A DNA stretch of 64,000 nucleotides from Sphaerulina vaccinii (GCA_022570795.1 JAKUDP010000014.1:1178001-1242000); one strand, 5' to 3'; counted from the first letter of the stretch, positions 50,359 through 62,430 are shown. A program made the numbers and translations. Notes: generated by a model not told the origin, from the sequence alone.

Positions 50359-53300
50359 TCAGTGACCATTCCGTGATCCACCTGTTACTCTCTGGCTTGG
50401 GTCAAGAACCTCCTGACAGGCTTCAATGTCTTTAATCGTCTCATTGAACACCTCGACCACCGACTCCAAGACTTCATCGCGATTCCAATTGCCACGATCT
50501 CTCCAAATCCTATCCATAACGCGAGCTTTGCATTGCTCCATCTGCTCAAGCGACAGTCCACTAGTAGCATCCACCATGCGCTTCAGAATATGCTTCACGC
50601 TCTGCTCGGTCATGATCAAGTGAGGACGTGGCTTAGGAAGGTCCGCGGCATCTTCGTCATTCAAGAGTGCAGAAACAGAAGATATACGATTGTGCGGTCG
50701 TGGAGGCGCCAGATTCTGCTGCGAACCAGCCGAGCCTTGTGAAGCCCTTGGGTCAGGCTGTGACGCAGCTTGTTGAGATTCATTCGATGGAGGCTGGGTG
50801 TCCGGGAGATTCTGGCTACCAGAACCAGATCCAGGTCCCATCTGCGCGAAGTCTGGGTGATCACCAGGTCGATTCAAGGCATTCGAGAACTGCGAGTATG
50901 GTCCACTACTGCCATCACTATGTCGTGTGCCAGAGTTCGTGGATGCGTTGCTATTCTGCTGCATCTGGCCGGGCTGTGAATGATACTGGGCCTGCGATTG
51001 TCCAGAAGGTGGAGGAAACATTGGCGGCTGCGTGCCCAACAGGCTTTGTTGCGACAGCGCTAGGTGCTGGGAGTCTGGGTCATCCGGCTGAGTGTCGAGC
51101 ATCTCTGCATCCTCTTGTCCTTGTTGTGAATGGCCAGAGCCATTGCTATGTGACAAGGGCCCGCTTCCATTCGTGGTGACAAACGGATCGAAGTCTGGGT
51201 TCACACCAGGCACTCTCGGAGCGGCAAGCAGTCGACGCTCGGGAAGCTGTTCGCCTAAAACAATAGGGCCAGAATCGTCCGTGCTCGTCTTTGACGTATC
51301 AACAGGTGGCACATTCGGAGCACCTATCGTTGGAACATCCTCGCCAAGACCTTGGGCAGCCTTGACTTTGGCAATGCGGGTACGTTCGCGGACCTGCTCG
51401 CGCTCGTAGACACCTTCGCATTCTGCACATATTGCCGCGTGCTGTGTTTCGAGAGTCGCCATATCTACCTCAACATTGGCAAGCATCTCATTAGCCTTGA
51501 GTAGCCTGTCTTGTTCTCCAAAATGCTTTGCGTCCTTTGACAACTTTTTGATGTCTGCGAGAAAGTCCTTTGGACGCTTGTAGTAGCCGTTGGACAATCT
51601 CTTCTCGATAGTGACGATATCGAGATTGTAAAAGAACTTGTCCGTCGTTACCTCCCTCAGACCGGCTACGCCCTTGGAGTCCATGGCGACTTCATATGGC
51701 CTGAACAGGGATTGTTGCTGTCTTTGCTCCTCAGTGAGATCTGTCGAGAGAACCTTTGGGTCTCTGTCATCGTATAGATACCCGATCTGGGTCTCTTCAA
51801 TTGGCGGATTCCGAAACTTTTTGTACTTCAACTTGATTTGGTCCATGACTGGCTGAATCAGAAGCTTGAGAACATTCAGAGTCTGATGATCTTTCCTCCT
51901 TTGCGCTTTGAGCTCGGCTTTACTTGGCTCTGCGCTGGCTTGTGCTGCTGTCACAGGCGCTTCGGGCAGCACAGCGAGCTTCCTCTTTTTACGTTGGTCA
52001 GGATTGGGAAGCTGATCAGGAGCTTGTCGTATGAAGTCCATCACAGGATTCCAGTACTCGTATCTTGCCGATTCGTCAGGTCGCACAAGCTCATACTGAT
52101 CTCTGCTGGAGAAGCCAAAGAGTTCACGCAGCATGTCCGGATTGGGCTTGTCGTCCTGGGAGTAGTATTCGAGTATTCCCAGCAGCAGGATAGGATCGGT
52201 CGGTGGCAGACTTCGAAGTAGACCAACAAAGGTGCGTTTGACTGTCTCGGTAAGAATCTCCCACCAGACGCCAATGTTAGGTATGTAGATAACGCTTGGC
52301 TTATGTCTCTTCACTTCTTCGAACAGTTGCACGACAGCGGCTTCGGGCGACTAACATAGAGTCAGTAAGCTGGTAGGTTTTCTTTCAGTAAGTGATCATG
52401 ACTTACCCTAGTAGAATCTTTCATCAAGGTCGCAAGATCGAAGTTTTGCACATGCAAGCCTTCGAACTTGCTCAACAAGGCGGCACCAAGGTACTGTTGA
52501 CCCATTCCCGCCTTGCCTTTGATGAGCAGTCGAGGTCTGAAGACGCGCGAAGACTCAAATTCCCTCTGCATGACTTCTTTCTGGAAGCCGAATTCGTCTT
52601 CGCGGTCGTCGTACATTGCTTCTTCCAACGCAGTAGCCTTGCGCTTTCGAGGAATGGTCTGGTCCAGTCTATTTGAGATCTCCCGAAGTGGACGACGCAA
52701 GAGTGGTTCGATGTCTTTCTTCAATGGAGCAGCACCAGATGCGGCAGAGCGTTCCGATGAAGGAATGATCTTGTTAACGGAAATCATGAAATCTTTAGCC
52801 AAGACTTTGATCGTGCTCGGATCGATGATGAGCTTGCGGTCGCTGGAGTAGATCTGTGGGTAAGTGCCTTGAACCGCGTTCAATGCTGCTTCAGTACAAA
52901 GGGCTCGCAGGTCAGCACCGCCGTAACCACGAGTCTGCTCAGCAAGTTGATCCTTGAACTCTGGCTTCAGTGGAGGGTCCCAGCCTTTGGTGTGGATATC
53001 TATGATCTTGCGCCTTCCCATCGCATCTGGCAAGGGGAAGTAGAACTCGCGATCGAAGCGACCAGGACGTCTTAAAGCAGGGTCAACAGAATCTGGTCGA
53101 TTGGTGGCGCCAATGACAATCACCTGTCCTCTGCCATCCATTCCGTCCATGAGAGCCAGCAGAGTGGCCACGATAGATGCGTGGATCTGTTCCTGCTTAC
53201 TTGAACGTACTGGTGCCAAGCCATCGATCTCATCGAAGAAGATGATGCTAGGCTGGTTCTTGCGTGCCTCCTCGAACAACAACCTAAGTTGTTTTTCAGC

Positions 53301-55508
53301 TTCACCGACCCACTTGCTCAGCGCATCGGCGCCCTTCCGCATATAGAAAGTGACCTTCTGCCCATGTGAACTAACGCTTGATGCCAATGCGCGCGCGAGG
53401 AGTGTTTTACCAGTGCCGGGAGGACCGTGGAAGAGGACGCCTCGTGGTGGTGTGACGTGGAATCGCTGAAACACCTCCGGGTATAGCAATGGCAAGGCAA
53501 TCATCTCCTTCAATTGATTGATGTGATTGTCCAATCCACCGACGCCATCGAACGTAACGTTGGTATCCACACCAAGAGGGTCAGCATCAGCCAGGGCCTT
53601 CCTGTCCTTGACTTTGCCCAAACCCGGTGGTCCGCCACCAGCGCCAGTGAGAGGGTCATTGTTCAGAGCCTGTGGCGCAGCTCCAAATGGCTTTGGAAAT
53701 GCAGAAGTAGGTGTCATGCCTATCGCACCACTCATGCCTTGCTGGCCACCTCTAGGGCCAATTTCGTCGTCACTGCTATCAGAATCGACACCTCCTGCTG
53801 CACCAATCCCTTCTGGACCACCTAGCACAGGAGGAGGGCCGCCTCCTCCTCCGAATGGACCGTATGTGGAGAATAGGCTACGATAGGCAGGGCCACCACC
53901 ACCACGACGATTCCGTTGAGGCGTCGCTGCTGGTATCGCGGGTGCATCGTCGTCTTCGATCGGCAGTAGAAGCTCGGGCCGGATGATACGATAGTCTGGT
54001 CTGTTTCCACGACTACGCAGTGTCGGCTCGAAGTTGATCTCGTTGTCGCGCTGTGTTGTACGCTCCCGCTTGCCTCTCGATCGGCGATTCCGTCGTCTGT
54101 CCTCATCTAGCTCTGCTGCTTCGTCTGCAATCTCTTCCACATCCAACTCCTCGTCCACAGAGGGTGCGCGACCAGAGCGGCTTCGTTGAGATGCAGATTT
54201 GCGCGTGAGTCTGCCTGATCGCCGGCCTTGCGAGCTACCATCATTGCTACTGTCGTTCCTCTCACGGCCGGGCTTCAAGAGATCATCTTCTGAGTCAGAC
54301 ACTTCTTGGTCAGCATCAGCTTCACCTTCGGCATCAGGCTCGAAGTCACTACTCTGTTCTGCACCAGACTTCCGATTGCGAAGCGATCTGCGAGTGTTCG
54401 GCTCTGGCTGGGACGGTGGCGGTGTTGACGCTTTACGACGGGTACGCAGAGTGCGACCCTTTGTGATTGGGCCTTCGTCCTCGTCTTCTTCATTGTCTTG
54501 AGGCTTTGTTGCTGGCTCGGCTTCAGCTTCAGGCTCCATCTGTGAAGTCTGGGACTCTTGCACGACCTGCTCCTCTTCGTCATCCACATATTCCATCGCA
54601 ATGTCTTCGTCTTTCACTGTAGAGACTGGCGATGTTCGCGATACCTGTCGTTCTGCTCCCTGCGCCGCGCTGGATGCAGCTTCCTCCAGCTGCGAAAAGA
54701 ACTGTTGTCCCTCAGTGGTCTGTCGAGGATCAGCGATTGAATCTTCATGTGACACTTCGTAGATAGCGCTCGGTGGCTTCTTGGAGGCTAGACCTTTTCC
54801 ACCTCTTGTCGGCCTTCGGGCTGTCGTGGGTTCTGGCGTCTCGCTGCCAGCCCTAGTAACAACTTGATGTCGGCCAGAGTCCGTGAGTGCTACCAAAGGA
54901 TCTGCGTCGTCGTGCGATAGACGGCTGCTACGACGACCACCGCCCGAGCCTTGGTTCTGCAATGTAGGCGTTGTTCCACGACGCAGTGTCCTACTGCTAG
55001 CGCGCGTGCGCGTCACACGATCACCGTCCATTGTATGTTGTAGTTCCCACGCTGGCACCCTGAGTTTGACAATGAGAGAAGGCTTGGTGAGTGCAGCTCG
55101 ACGCGCCTGTTTCGTTTGTGCCGGCGTGGGTTGTATCGGGTCGTGATCGCTTTCGGTGGCTGCTATCTCCTCGTCGTCACTCTCCTCATACTTGACTGCT
55201 TTCTTTGCTGCAGAGCGCACACTTCTGCCAGTCCGTGGATTGCGCTCCAGTGGTTTGTCGTCGTCCTCGGACTCTGAGAAGGACGCCTCCTCTTCACTGT
55301 TGGCGACACTATCGGCCTCGATGTCGTCGGAAGAGTCACCGTACCCTCGCTGGCGGCGTGGTTTCGGGTCGCGTTTGCGTGGTGATGTCTTCTGGTGTTT
55401 ACGGGAACGCTTTTGTGGGCGGGCTTCGACTGCTGTGTCGTCGAAGTCACTGTCGTCGGAGTCGCTTTTGTTAGGGTCAAAGACAGCTGCCTTGCGTTTG
55501 CCAGCCAT
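50359..55508 (-). CDS. YTA7: AAA-ATPase/bromodomain chromatin protein Yta7 (ATAD2 homologue)
   Basis: Nuclear chromatin-boundary and nucleosome-density factor with a AAA core and a bromodomain. Exon 1 is 52407-55508, exon 2 50359-52350, with a 56 nt intron (GTAAGT...TTAG) that restores DSTRSPEAAVVQLFEEVKRH. The product is 1697 aa. The first 550 residues are acidic, Ser/Arg-rich and disordered. AAA1 has Walker A GPPGTGKT, Walker B IIFFDEIDGL and the arginine-finger segment NRPDSVDPALRRPGRFDRE. AAA2 is degenerate, with GKAGMGQQYLGAAL. The bromodomain (TIEKRLSNGYYKRPKDFLAD) lacks the usual acetyl-lysine-reading Asn: the site reads DAKHFGEQD. This agrees with Yta7 having a non-canonical bromodomain. 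A Gln/Ser-rich linker leads to a helical C-terminus. Confidence 0.93.
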
Positions 55509-57224
55509 GGGATATTGAGGGGCAACTCTCTTCCGGGTTGCCTCTTCTGTATTCGCTGCCTGCCTGGCCTACTTGCACTCAAGTGGAAAGTCGTAGTCGC
55601 GAGGCATCTAGCTCAGCTACACGTGTTTCTGGGATGAGGTCTGGTAACAAGAACTCATGTGTACAACAAAAGAATTGTAAGAAGAGAGCAAGATATGTTA
55701 TTGATACAATAGTCTGATGGCAACTGATGTCTCCCGGTAGTGGTGGCGACGGTGCAGGCAGCAAGAGTGAGTTGGGAGCGTCTGAGTGATGGACGGTCGG
55801 TCGCGAACACTTTGATAGGCGAGACCCACTTTCACAAACAACTGGCTGACATCGCGAAAACAACATGAACAACGACATCAACATACAACTTCACCAATAC
55901 CTCACTGGGAGTCTATTTCCACTCCATCTTGGTCGCGTAAGCAGTACGAAGACACTCATACCCATATCAGGCCGAATGCTCTAGCCAAACCGTGTCAAAA
56001 CGCCTTTCAATTTCTTGAGCATCTCATCTATTGTTTCTCGAGATCGCTGGCGCTCTGTTCCTTACAGGCGGAGCTGCAACCTTGAGTACTCTATTTCAAC
56101 GACACCTCTTCGTCGCTGTCCCGGAGTGCACGTGACGAGAGCTCTTTGACTAAGCATCTCATCCGCCATCTCCTCCAGCCCATTTCATGCTTTGACCTCG
56201 ACAACGTGAAGCCAACATTTCACAACACTGCCCACGCACATATTCACAGGCACAATCGCGTGTCTGCACGGCCTGGATTCGTGTGCTCTGCTGGATTTAC
56301 TTCGCGAGAGACTGCACCGCACCACTACATGAGAGCAAGGCTTTCCGCTGCAATTGCTTAACAGTCGGTGTACCTATGTTCGGAGTGTCCAGCGTAGCAC
56401 TTGTGATAAGTGCTGTGGGAGCAATTAATACGAAGCTCAGTTCACTCACTTGGCAGAATGGCTTGAGCAGTTGACATGGTCAGCCACATATGGCAATTTC
56501 AGTCGCCTCCACATCGTCACCTGGGCTCGTTCATGAGATGGAGCGATTGAAGTGCCTGCTGATATCTATCACAATGGGGTTCCGCGGCATGAACACTTCA
56601 GTTGGTATTCGAAGATGTTGGTGAAATTCTTTCGGCAACGGGAGCCAGATACCGACGACTCGGGAGGCTTCGATGTCTTCGATATCAACAACGGTACTCG
56701 ACATCGCAGCTGAGGTAGCGTGCTATATGTTTTCCACGATCACTCTCGCCTGAAATACTGAACAATGTGATATAAATATGCTCTCATATACAGAGCCAGG
56801 TGGTGGAAGGAAATCATAAGATTTGCCCTCTCCTTTTGGATGTTCAGACACGTGAAGCTCAGGTACAAAGATACTTCCCAGAGATACTTGATATAACTTT
56901 TTGATGGTGTTACATCCTCAACCATCATCTTTACGTTTATAGACCTCACTTTGCCCTCGACGACAACTCGATCCTCTATATTCTGAGGAGCAGCCCGTCG
57001 CGTCTTTAAGCTTCTTTCCTCCAGTCGTTTCCCACCTCCACAGTCATATACCGCGGCCTCCATTAGCGGCGTCACAGCTTTTAGTTCCATCGTCTCATCA
57101 CCGAGAGAGCACGCGCGAAATTTCACGCATCGACCCCACGCATCGTACCTGCCTTCACGAATCGAACGAGTCGCGCCTCCCTCCAGCTGCAGTTGACAAG
57201 CTGCAGTGTCACCGCCTTCGAATC
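55509..57224. promoter_or_regulatory. Long divergent intergenic region, YTA7 / AGC1
   Basis: 1,716 bp, the largest gene-free stretch here. Open frames at 56146-56361 (+) and 56740-57126 (-) lack ATG starts and are not called. An AT-rich part near 56760-56795 (GTGATATAAATATGC) could hold a TATA element. The last 100 bp look like the AGC1 leader. Confidence 0.4.
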
Positions 57225-59495
57225 ATGGAGGACCTCAAGGAGAACCTCAAGGAGAAGGCCGAGAAAGTGAAAGAGGGTGTCAAGGAGACATTGCTCGGAG
57301 TGGAAGATGAGATGCAGACCTCTGATCAGACGCGCTCTGAGTTTATGAAGTACGCGAAGAAGGATGAGACGACTGAAGAATGGTACATGAGCGAGAGCGA
57401 GTTCATCGATGCTGTCGCACCCGTCGGCGAGGATTATGTGAGTAACATCACCTCCTCATTGCGCCGAGCTTGTCTCAATGCTGCTCGTAGCTCATCAGTC
57501 TTGCGCCATTGAGGAGTTCCTGAGAGCGGCAATGACATTGGCACTAACAATTTCTCGCAGCACAAAATCAAGCGCGAACAGTATGGGCTCCTGTTCCAGA
57601 TTGCCGACCGCAATGGCAAGAACAGAGTCACCCTGGGCGATTGGAACGTCTTTAACAACCTGCTGAAGAAGCCGGACGCGGAATATGAGATCGCGTTCCG
57701 CCTTTTCGCTGACCCAAGCTCCGGACTGGTCGACTTCAACACATTCAAGGAGGTCTATGCAAAGAACAAGACATCGAGCACTATACCATTCAATTGGGAC
57801 AGTGATTGGGCAAAGCTCTATCTGGGCGGCAAACGCCACAGACACTCCATGACATATCCACAGTTTGCCCAAATGCTGCGTGGTCTACAAGGAGAGCGTG
57901 TGCGACAGGCTTTCCTCTACCTGGACAAGAACGGCGAAGGATATATTGAACCGGAAGATTTCCAGCGTATCATCATGGAGACAGCATCACACAAGCTCTC
58001 TGACCACCTACTGGTCAACCTGCCCACATTATGCAACATTTCGCCTGGCTCTCGGATCTCATATGCCAACGTTCGAGCTTTCCAAAACATTCTCCGCGAA
58101 ATGGACGTGGTAGAATATGTCATTCGAGCAGCTGTCATGAAGTCCAGCGATGGCAAAATCACACGAGTTGACTTCCTAAACGAGGCTACCCGCCTTACAC
58201 GCTTCTCACAGTTCACGCCGATGGAGGCTGATATCCTTTTCCACTTTGCCTCACTCGACCAACCATCAGGACGCCTGGGACTCAACGACTTTGCTCGTGT
58301 TCTAGATGCCAGCTGGCACGCTTCTGTGATCGATCCTGCAGCCAACGTGTCGGACATCGCACAGAAGGCTGTGGTAAAATCCCAGAGCTTTCTACACGAT
58401 CTTCTAGTCTCTGTCCACCACTTCGGCCTCGGTAGTATCGCGGGTGCTTTTGGTGCGTTCATGGTCTATCCTATCGACCTGGTCAAGACTCGCATGCAGA
58501 ACCAGCGTGGCTCTGGTGTCGGACAATTGCTGTACAAGAACAGCATTGACTGCTTTTCCAAAGTCATCCGCAACGAAGGTGCTCGAGGACTATACTCCGG
58601 TGTGCTACCCCAACTCATTGGTGTGGCGCCCGAGAAGGCCATCAAACTTACTGTCAACGATATTGTGCGCGGCAAGTTCACTGACATCAAGAGTGGGGAC
58701 ATCAAATTCTGGCAAGAAATGATCGCTGGTGGTTCTGCTGGTGGTTGCCAGGTCATCTTCACCAACCCTCTGGAAATCGTCAAGATTCGTCTCCAAGTGC
58801 AAGGAGAAGCTATCCGTGCAGCGGCTCGAGAAGGCGAACAGCTTAAGAAGCGCACTGCCATCTGGATCATCCGTAACCTTGGTCTTCGAGGATTGTACAA
58901 GGGTGCATCAGCATGCTTGCTGCGTGACATTCCTTTCTCTTCAATCTACTTCCCAGCATACGCACATTTGAAGAAGGACTTCTTCGGCGAATCACCCACC
59001 AAGAAGCTCGGAGTCCTACAACTCCTCACAGCTGGCGCCATCGCAGGTATGCCAGCTGCCTACCTCACGACACCAGCCGATGTGATCAAGACCCGTCTCC
59101 AAGTCGAAGCCCGTAAAGGAGACGCAACGTACGCCAACATCCGAGACTGCGCACGCAAAGTATTCAGAGATGAAGGTTTCAAAGCCTTCTTCAAAGGTGG
59201 TCCAGCACGTATCATGCGTTCATCACCACAATTTGGTTTCACTCTCGCAGCATACGAAGTTCTACAAGGTGCTCTGCCATTCCCAGGAGACCACGATGAT
59301 AAGCCAACCGCACGTGGTACAATCGAGCCGATTACCGATGCGCAAGCACGACAGTCCTCACTACCACATCTGCGTTGCCGTAATGCACTCAAGATTATCA
59401 GCGATCTTGACCTCGGATTCGGCAAGATCAAGCCGCCTCAACAGAGTGGTGGCGTTGCAAGCTGGCTTCCTGGCCGTGGTTCAGCAGACAAATAA
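57225..59495 (+). CDS. AGC1: Mitochondrial aspartate/glutamate carrier with EF-hands (Agc1/aralar type)
   Basis: Inner-membrane carrier exchanging mitochondrial aspartate for cytosolic glutamate, part of the malate-aspartate shuttle. Exons are 57225-57437 and 57561-59495, with a 123 nt intron; the product is 715 aa. The N-terminal half is the EF-hand regulatory region typical of aralar/citrin (IADRNGKNRVTLGDW near residue 87; LDKNGEGYIEPEDF near residue 193). Three mitochondrial-carrier repeats fill about residues 350-640, with signatures PIDLVKTRMQ, PLEIVKIRLQ and PADVIKTRLQ. Yeast Agc1 lacks EF-hands; the filamentous-fungal form keeps the animal-like layout. The start follows a clean leader. 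It is head-to-head with YTA7. Confidence 0.95.
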
Positions 59496-59965
59496 GCATC
59501 AGATATACTTGCTGTATTGCCCTAGTGTGAACTCCTAGCTCTCCCTCCTTATGGTGGTGGCAGTATAGTTCGTACATAGGCGAGGTTTACCTGGCATGGG
59601 CATGAACGTACGAGGTGTGCAGTGTTCGGGAAGAAGTGAAGTCGTTTCAGCATAGCGTTCATGGCGGGCGTCAAAGGCGTTTGGAAAGCATAGCAGGGCA
59701 GGACAGTGTTCATCTGACTTCAATGCTCATATCGAGCAAGGCATGCTTTGACTGAAGGACGATGGCGATAGATGAGGACCGATTAATCACCCGCATGAAA
59801 AGAAGACGCGAGAGCAGTACAGGACACTGCTATGTATCAAAGGAACAAACGTTATACTCGTACCAGTGAGTGTCACTCGTGTAATGGAAGATGATCACGA
59901 AGGTAGGAGGATTGAACAATTTTCATCTCAGTCGAGAGGTATCTGTTTGAGAGAATATGGGAGGA
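59496..59965. other. Intergenic, downstream of AGC1
   Basis: 470 bp holding the AGC1 3' region. I see no ORF, repeat or RNA gene of note. Confidence 0.35.
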
Positions 59966-60370
59966 TCACATGCACACGCCCGCCTTCGGAAACTTTCGCG
60001 ACATTCGCGCGGTCATCCTGTGCTTCGTCTTTATAGGTGGGGTGCTGTCGTCGGCTCCGTCAACTACAGGTAAGGCGCTGTCGTCGGCTCCATCAACTAC
60101 AGGTAAGGCGCTGTCGTCCGCTCCATCATTCAGGGTTCTGCCGCTGGGCTGTTTCTCCCTCTTCGCTGCTGCATTTGCCTCTGCCCTCGCCTTTGCTGCC
60201 TTCGCCGTTGCCTTTGCCAACCTTGCCTCTGCTGCCTCTGCCCTTCTTGCCGGAGTCCTGTGCCAAGGCAAAACTACCTGGTCTGTCCAGCGTTCGAACG
60301 TTGTCGCGACTATTATCGCTGCGACAGAGGACAGGAACGAGCCCATGACCACACTGAGCTCGACTGGCAT
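59966..60370 (-). CDS. Possible small Ala-rich coiled-coil protein with tandem repeats (134 aa)
   Basis: I do not recognise a family. The first ATG in frame is at 60370. The N-terminus has a hydrophobic stretch (LSVVMGSFLSSVAAIIVATT) that may be a signal anchor. Then comes an Ala/Lys/Glu/Arg helix (RRAEAAEARLAKATAKAAKA) with coiled-coil character. Next are two exact 11-residue repeats, DGADDSALPVV, and a third diverged copy. The tail is basic (KTKHRMTARMSRKFPKAG). The plus strand also has an open frame (59970-60428) across the same bases, so the absence of stops is weak evidence. I prefer the minus strand for its sensible composition. Confidence 0.35.
   Translation of the reverse strand: MPVELSVVMGSFLSSVAAIIVATTFERWTDQVVLPWHRTPARRAEAAEARLAKATAKAAKARAEANAAAKREKQPSGRTLNDGADDSALPVVDGADDSALPVVDGADDSTPPIKTKHRMTARMSRKFPKAGVCM
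60045..60128. repeat. 33-bp minisatellite, two full copies and one partial
   Basis: Copy 1 is 60045-60077, copy 2 60078-60110 and the partial third 60111-60128. The full copies differ by one base. On the minus strand each encodes 11 residues, so the period keeps the frame of the small ORF. Confidence 0.85.
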
Positions 60371-61075
60371 AGCTGTAGGCTTGCAGTGGAGAAGATGTTG
60401 CGTGCGTCTGATATGTGTGTGCAATTAAAGCTGGCAGGTGTTGCGTGCAGCGGTGAGTGTCTGATATGTGCTGGAAGATGTTAGCTGCGGCTTAAAGTGG
60501 ACTGTGTGATAGGAACAGACCTCGAAGATGTGGCTTGTGGCGTGTGAATAGACTTGAAGCGGAGAGATGATGCTTGGAGTCAAGCGTGTGATGTAAATGT
60601 ATGTTGTGGAAGATCAATGTAAGTAGCAGGTTGAAGATGATCTGACACGCGGGAAACACATCTCTGTCGCTGCCACAGCAGAAGTGATTGTGCTAAGGAA
60701 GGAGAGTTTGATGATTCGCTCTTGCTTTCGAGAATGAGAAGGAGCGATGCCTGTATAGTACCTTCCTTGCCTAGTACCTGCTGCGTGACATTGAGCTTAA
60801 GCAGAGAAGACTGTGTTCCAATATTCGTGACGCTAGTATCTCCGTTGTCTCGTGTCCTCCGTCGAGTGGTCTGTCAAGCTGCAGACTAGTATGGTCGTGA
60901 TGCTCCTGGGGAGAGAATGATGGCACAACTTGAGCTTAAGCAGAGAAGAGTGTGAGTGGCAATTCGCTGTGTTCTCATGTTCGTGACGCTAGTATCTCCG
61001 TTGTCTCGTGCCAGTTCGCGACTGGTCTCTATGCTCCGAACTGGCATAGTCGTCGATTGTCCATTGGAGACAAAT
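60371..61075. other. Intergenic with direct repeats, downstream of SAR1
   Basis: 705 bp with no gene that I can support. It contains the two-part direct repeat listed at 60791-61010 and purine/TG-rich sequence (GATGTGGCTTGTGGCGTGTG-like) between 60500 and 60620. Confidence 0.4.
60791..61010. repeat. Two-part direct repeat, copies about 140-155 bp apart
   Basis: TTGAGCTTAAGCAGAGAAGA is at 60791-60810 and again at 60930-60949. A 31-base segment at 60824-60854 is repeated exactly at 60980-61010. The spacer between the two words is 13 nt in the first copy and 30 nt in the second. Confidence 0.85.
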
Positions 61076-61749
61076 CTAGACATACTGTGACAACCAGCGG
61101 ATACCGTCTCCGTAACCCTGTCTCATGACCACCGAGCACATGAAGATCTCAATTGGCCTAATACCATCGAGAGGCACCTTGCCCTTTCCTGTTGTTTGAT
61201 ACAGTCCTAGCTCGTGGCGTAGCTGTTCCTCGCTCACAGCGTTAGGGTGGTCAATCTTGTTGCCCAGAATCAAGAACGGTGTCTTTGCGAGGTCCTCCAT
61301 ACTGAGCAAAGCGTCGAGCTCTGCCTTTGATTCTGCGAAACGCTCCGGGTCCTTGGCATCCACGAGGAAGACGATGCCGCTCACTTCAGGGAAGTAGTCT
61401 TTCCACAGACGGCGGGCCTGTTGATGTCCGCCGAGATCGAAAGTTGTGAATCGACAGCTGCCGACGCTCAGCTCTTCGGAGGTAGGATGCAGGGTGGGCT
61501 GGAGGATGGCGACGCGGTCGTTCTTAAGCATGTGGAGGAGCTGTTGGCTGATTAGCGATTGTCCCCTTCATTAGCCAGCGGCGGGAGCGCATACGGTGGT
61601 CTTTCCGGCATTGTCGAGGCCGAGGAAGAGGAGTTTGGCGTGCTTGTTGGCCAGGCCCAAGTTGGCCAGCAGGTCCCAGACTGTCGTTATCGTCAGCGCC
61701 GCTCATATCTTCATATCTAAGAGGACGTACACCAATCAATGACCCACAT
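61076..61749 (-). CDS. SAR1: COPII small GTPase Sar1
   Basis: Small GTPase that starts COPII coat assembly at ER exit sites. Three exons: 61731-61749, 61595-61680 and 61076-61540, with introns of 50 and 54 nt. The product is 189 aa, exactly the fungal Sar1 length. The start MWVIDWFWDLLANLGL is the amphipathic membrane-inserting helix, completed across a first exon of only 19 nt. G1 is GLDNAGKTT (residues 27-35, ending at the second junction), then HPTSEEL (switch I), FDLGGHQQARRLW (G3) and GNKIDHPNAVSEEQL (G4). The end is the conserved GIRWLSQYV. Splice sites are GTACGT...ACAG and GTATGC...ACAG. It is divergent from DPM2. Confidence 0.95.
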
Positions 61750-62037
61750 GGCTGTCTGTGTCTCTGTCTCTGAAGTGCTAGTCGAGGTGGGTGGGCACTG
61801 GGAATTTGACTCAAGTGGCGCAGTTATCGAGAGAATCGGAGAAGAAGGCGAGGTTGGTGGTGGAAGTGTCGTAGTGTGGTGTGAGAGGGAGACCCTGAAG
61901 AAAGCTGTCGAGATTCGGTAGTCTACCATACAAACCAACGACTCACATGTCTCCTGATTGTTCTCGACAACCACGCTGTTCACTCTTCACACCGCTCCTT
62001 ACGCTCGTTTGGCTGGATTCAGAGAAGAGAAGAGAAT

Positions 62038-62430
62038 ATGGCTGCCAATACGCTGGTAAGAGAGGTTCAACACGACAAGTGAGACGCGTGCTAATAAATG
62101 TGTCCAGCTTGATCGCCTCGTCGGACTCGCCATGCTTGTCCTCGCTTCGACTGTTTTCCTCTACTACACGATCTGGACGCTTCTTATGGTATGCTATATC
62201 GTTCCCTTTTTATAGTCTAGGTCAGTAGGCTAACATATCACCAGCCATTCGTCGACGATTCACATCCAGTACAACAACTCTTCCCTCCTCGCGTCTGGGC
62301 CATTCGCATCCCAGTCATCCTACTCCTCGTTGGTGGTGCTGTGGTTGGCAGCTTTTTGAGTGTGGTCATGATCAAGAGCAATAAGAAGAAGGCTCTTAAG
62401 GCGAAGAAAGCTGCGGCAAAAGTGCAATAG
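62038..62430 (+). CDS. DPM2: Dolichol-phosphate mannosyltransferase subunit Dpm2
   Basis: Small ER membrane protein that stabilises dolichol-phosphate mannose synthase, feeding mannose to N-glycans, GPI anchors and O-mannosylation. Three exons: 62038-62055, 62108-62188 and 62245-62430, with introns of 52 and 56 nt (GTAAGA...CCAG with a CTAAT branch site; GTATGC...CCAG). All junctions are phase 0. The product is 94 aa. It has two membrane helices: LVGLAMLVLASTVFLYYTIW and, after PFVDDSHPVQQLFPPRVWAI, RIPVILLLVGGAVVGSFLSV. The tail is Lys/Ala-rich and cytosolic. The gene is short and split, so it is easy to overlook. Together with the PIG-U gene it is a second GPI-pathway gene in the window. 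Confidence 0.93.

Noticed and set aside
56740..57126. Minus-strand frame of about 128 codons upstream of AGC1
   Set aside because: It has no ATG at its start and no recognisable domain, and it overlaps the expected AGC1 promoter.
59970..60428. Plus-strand frame beginning MHTPAFGNF as the real gene
   Set aside because: Its product is mainly Ala/Ser/Phe hydrophobic low-complexity mirrored from the minus-strand Ala-rich helix; the minus strand looks more protein-like, though neither is certain.
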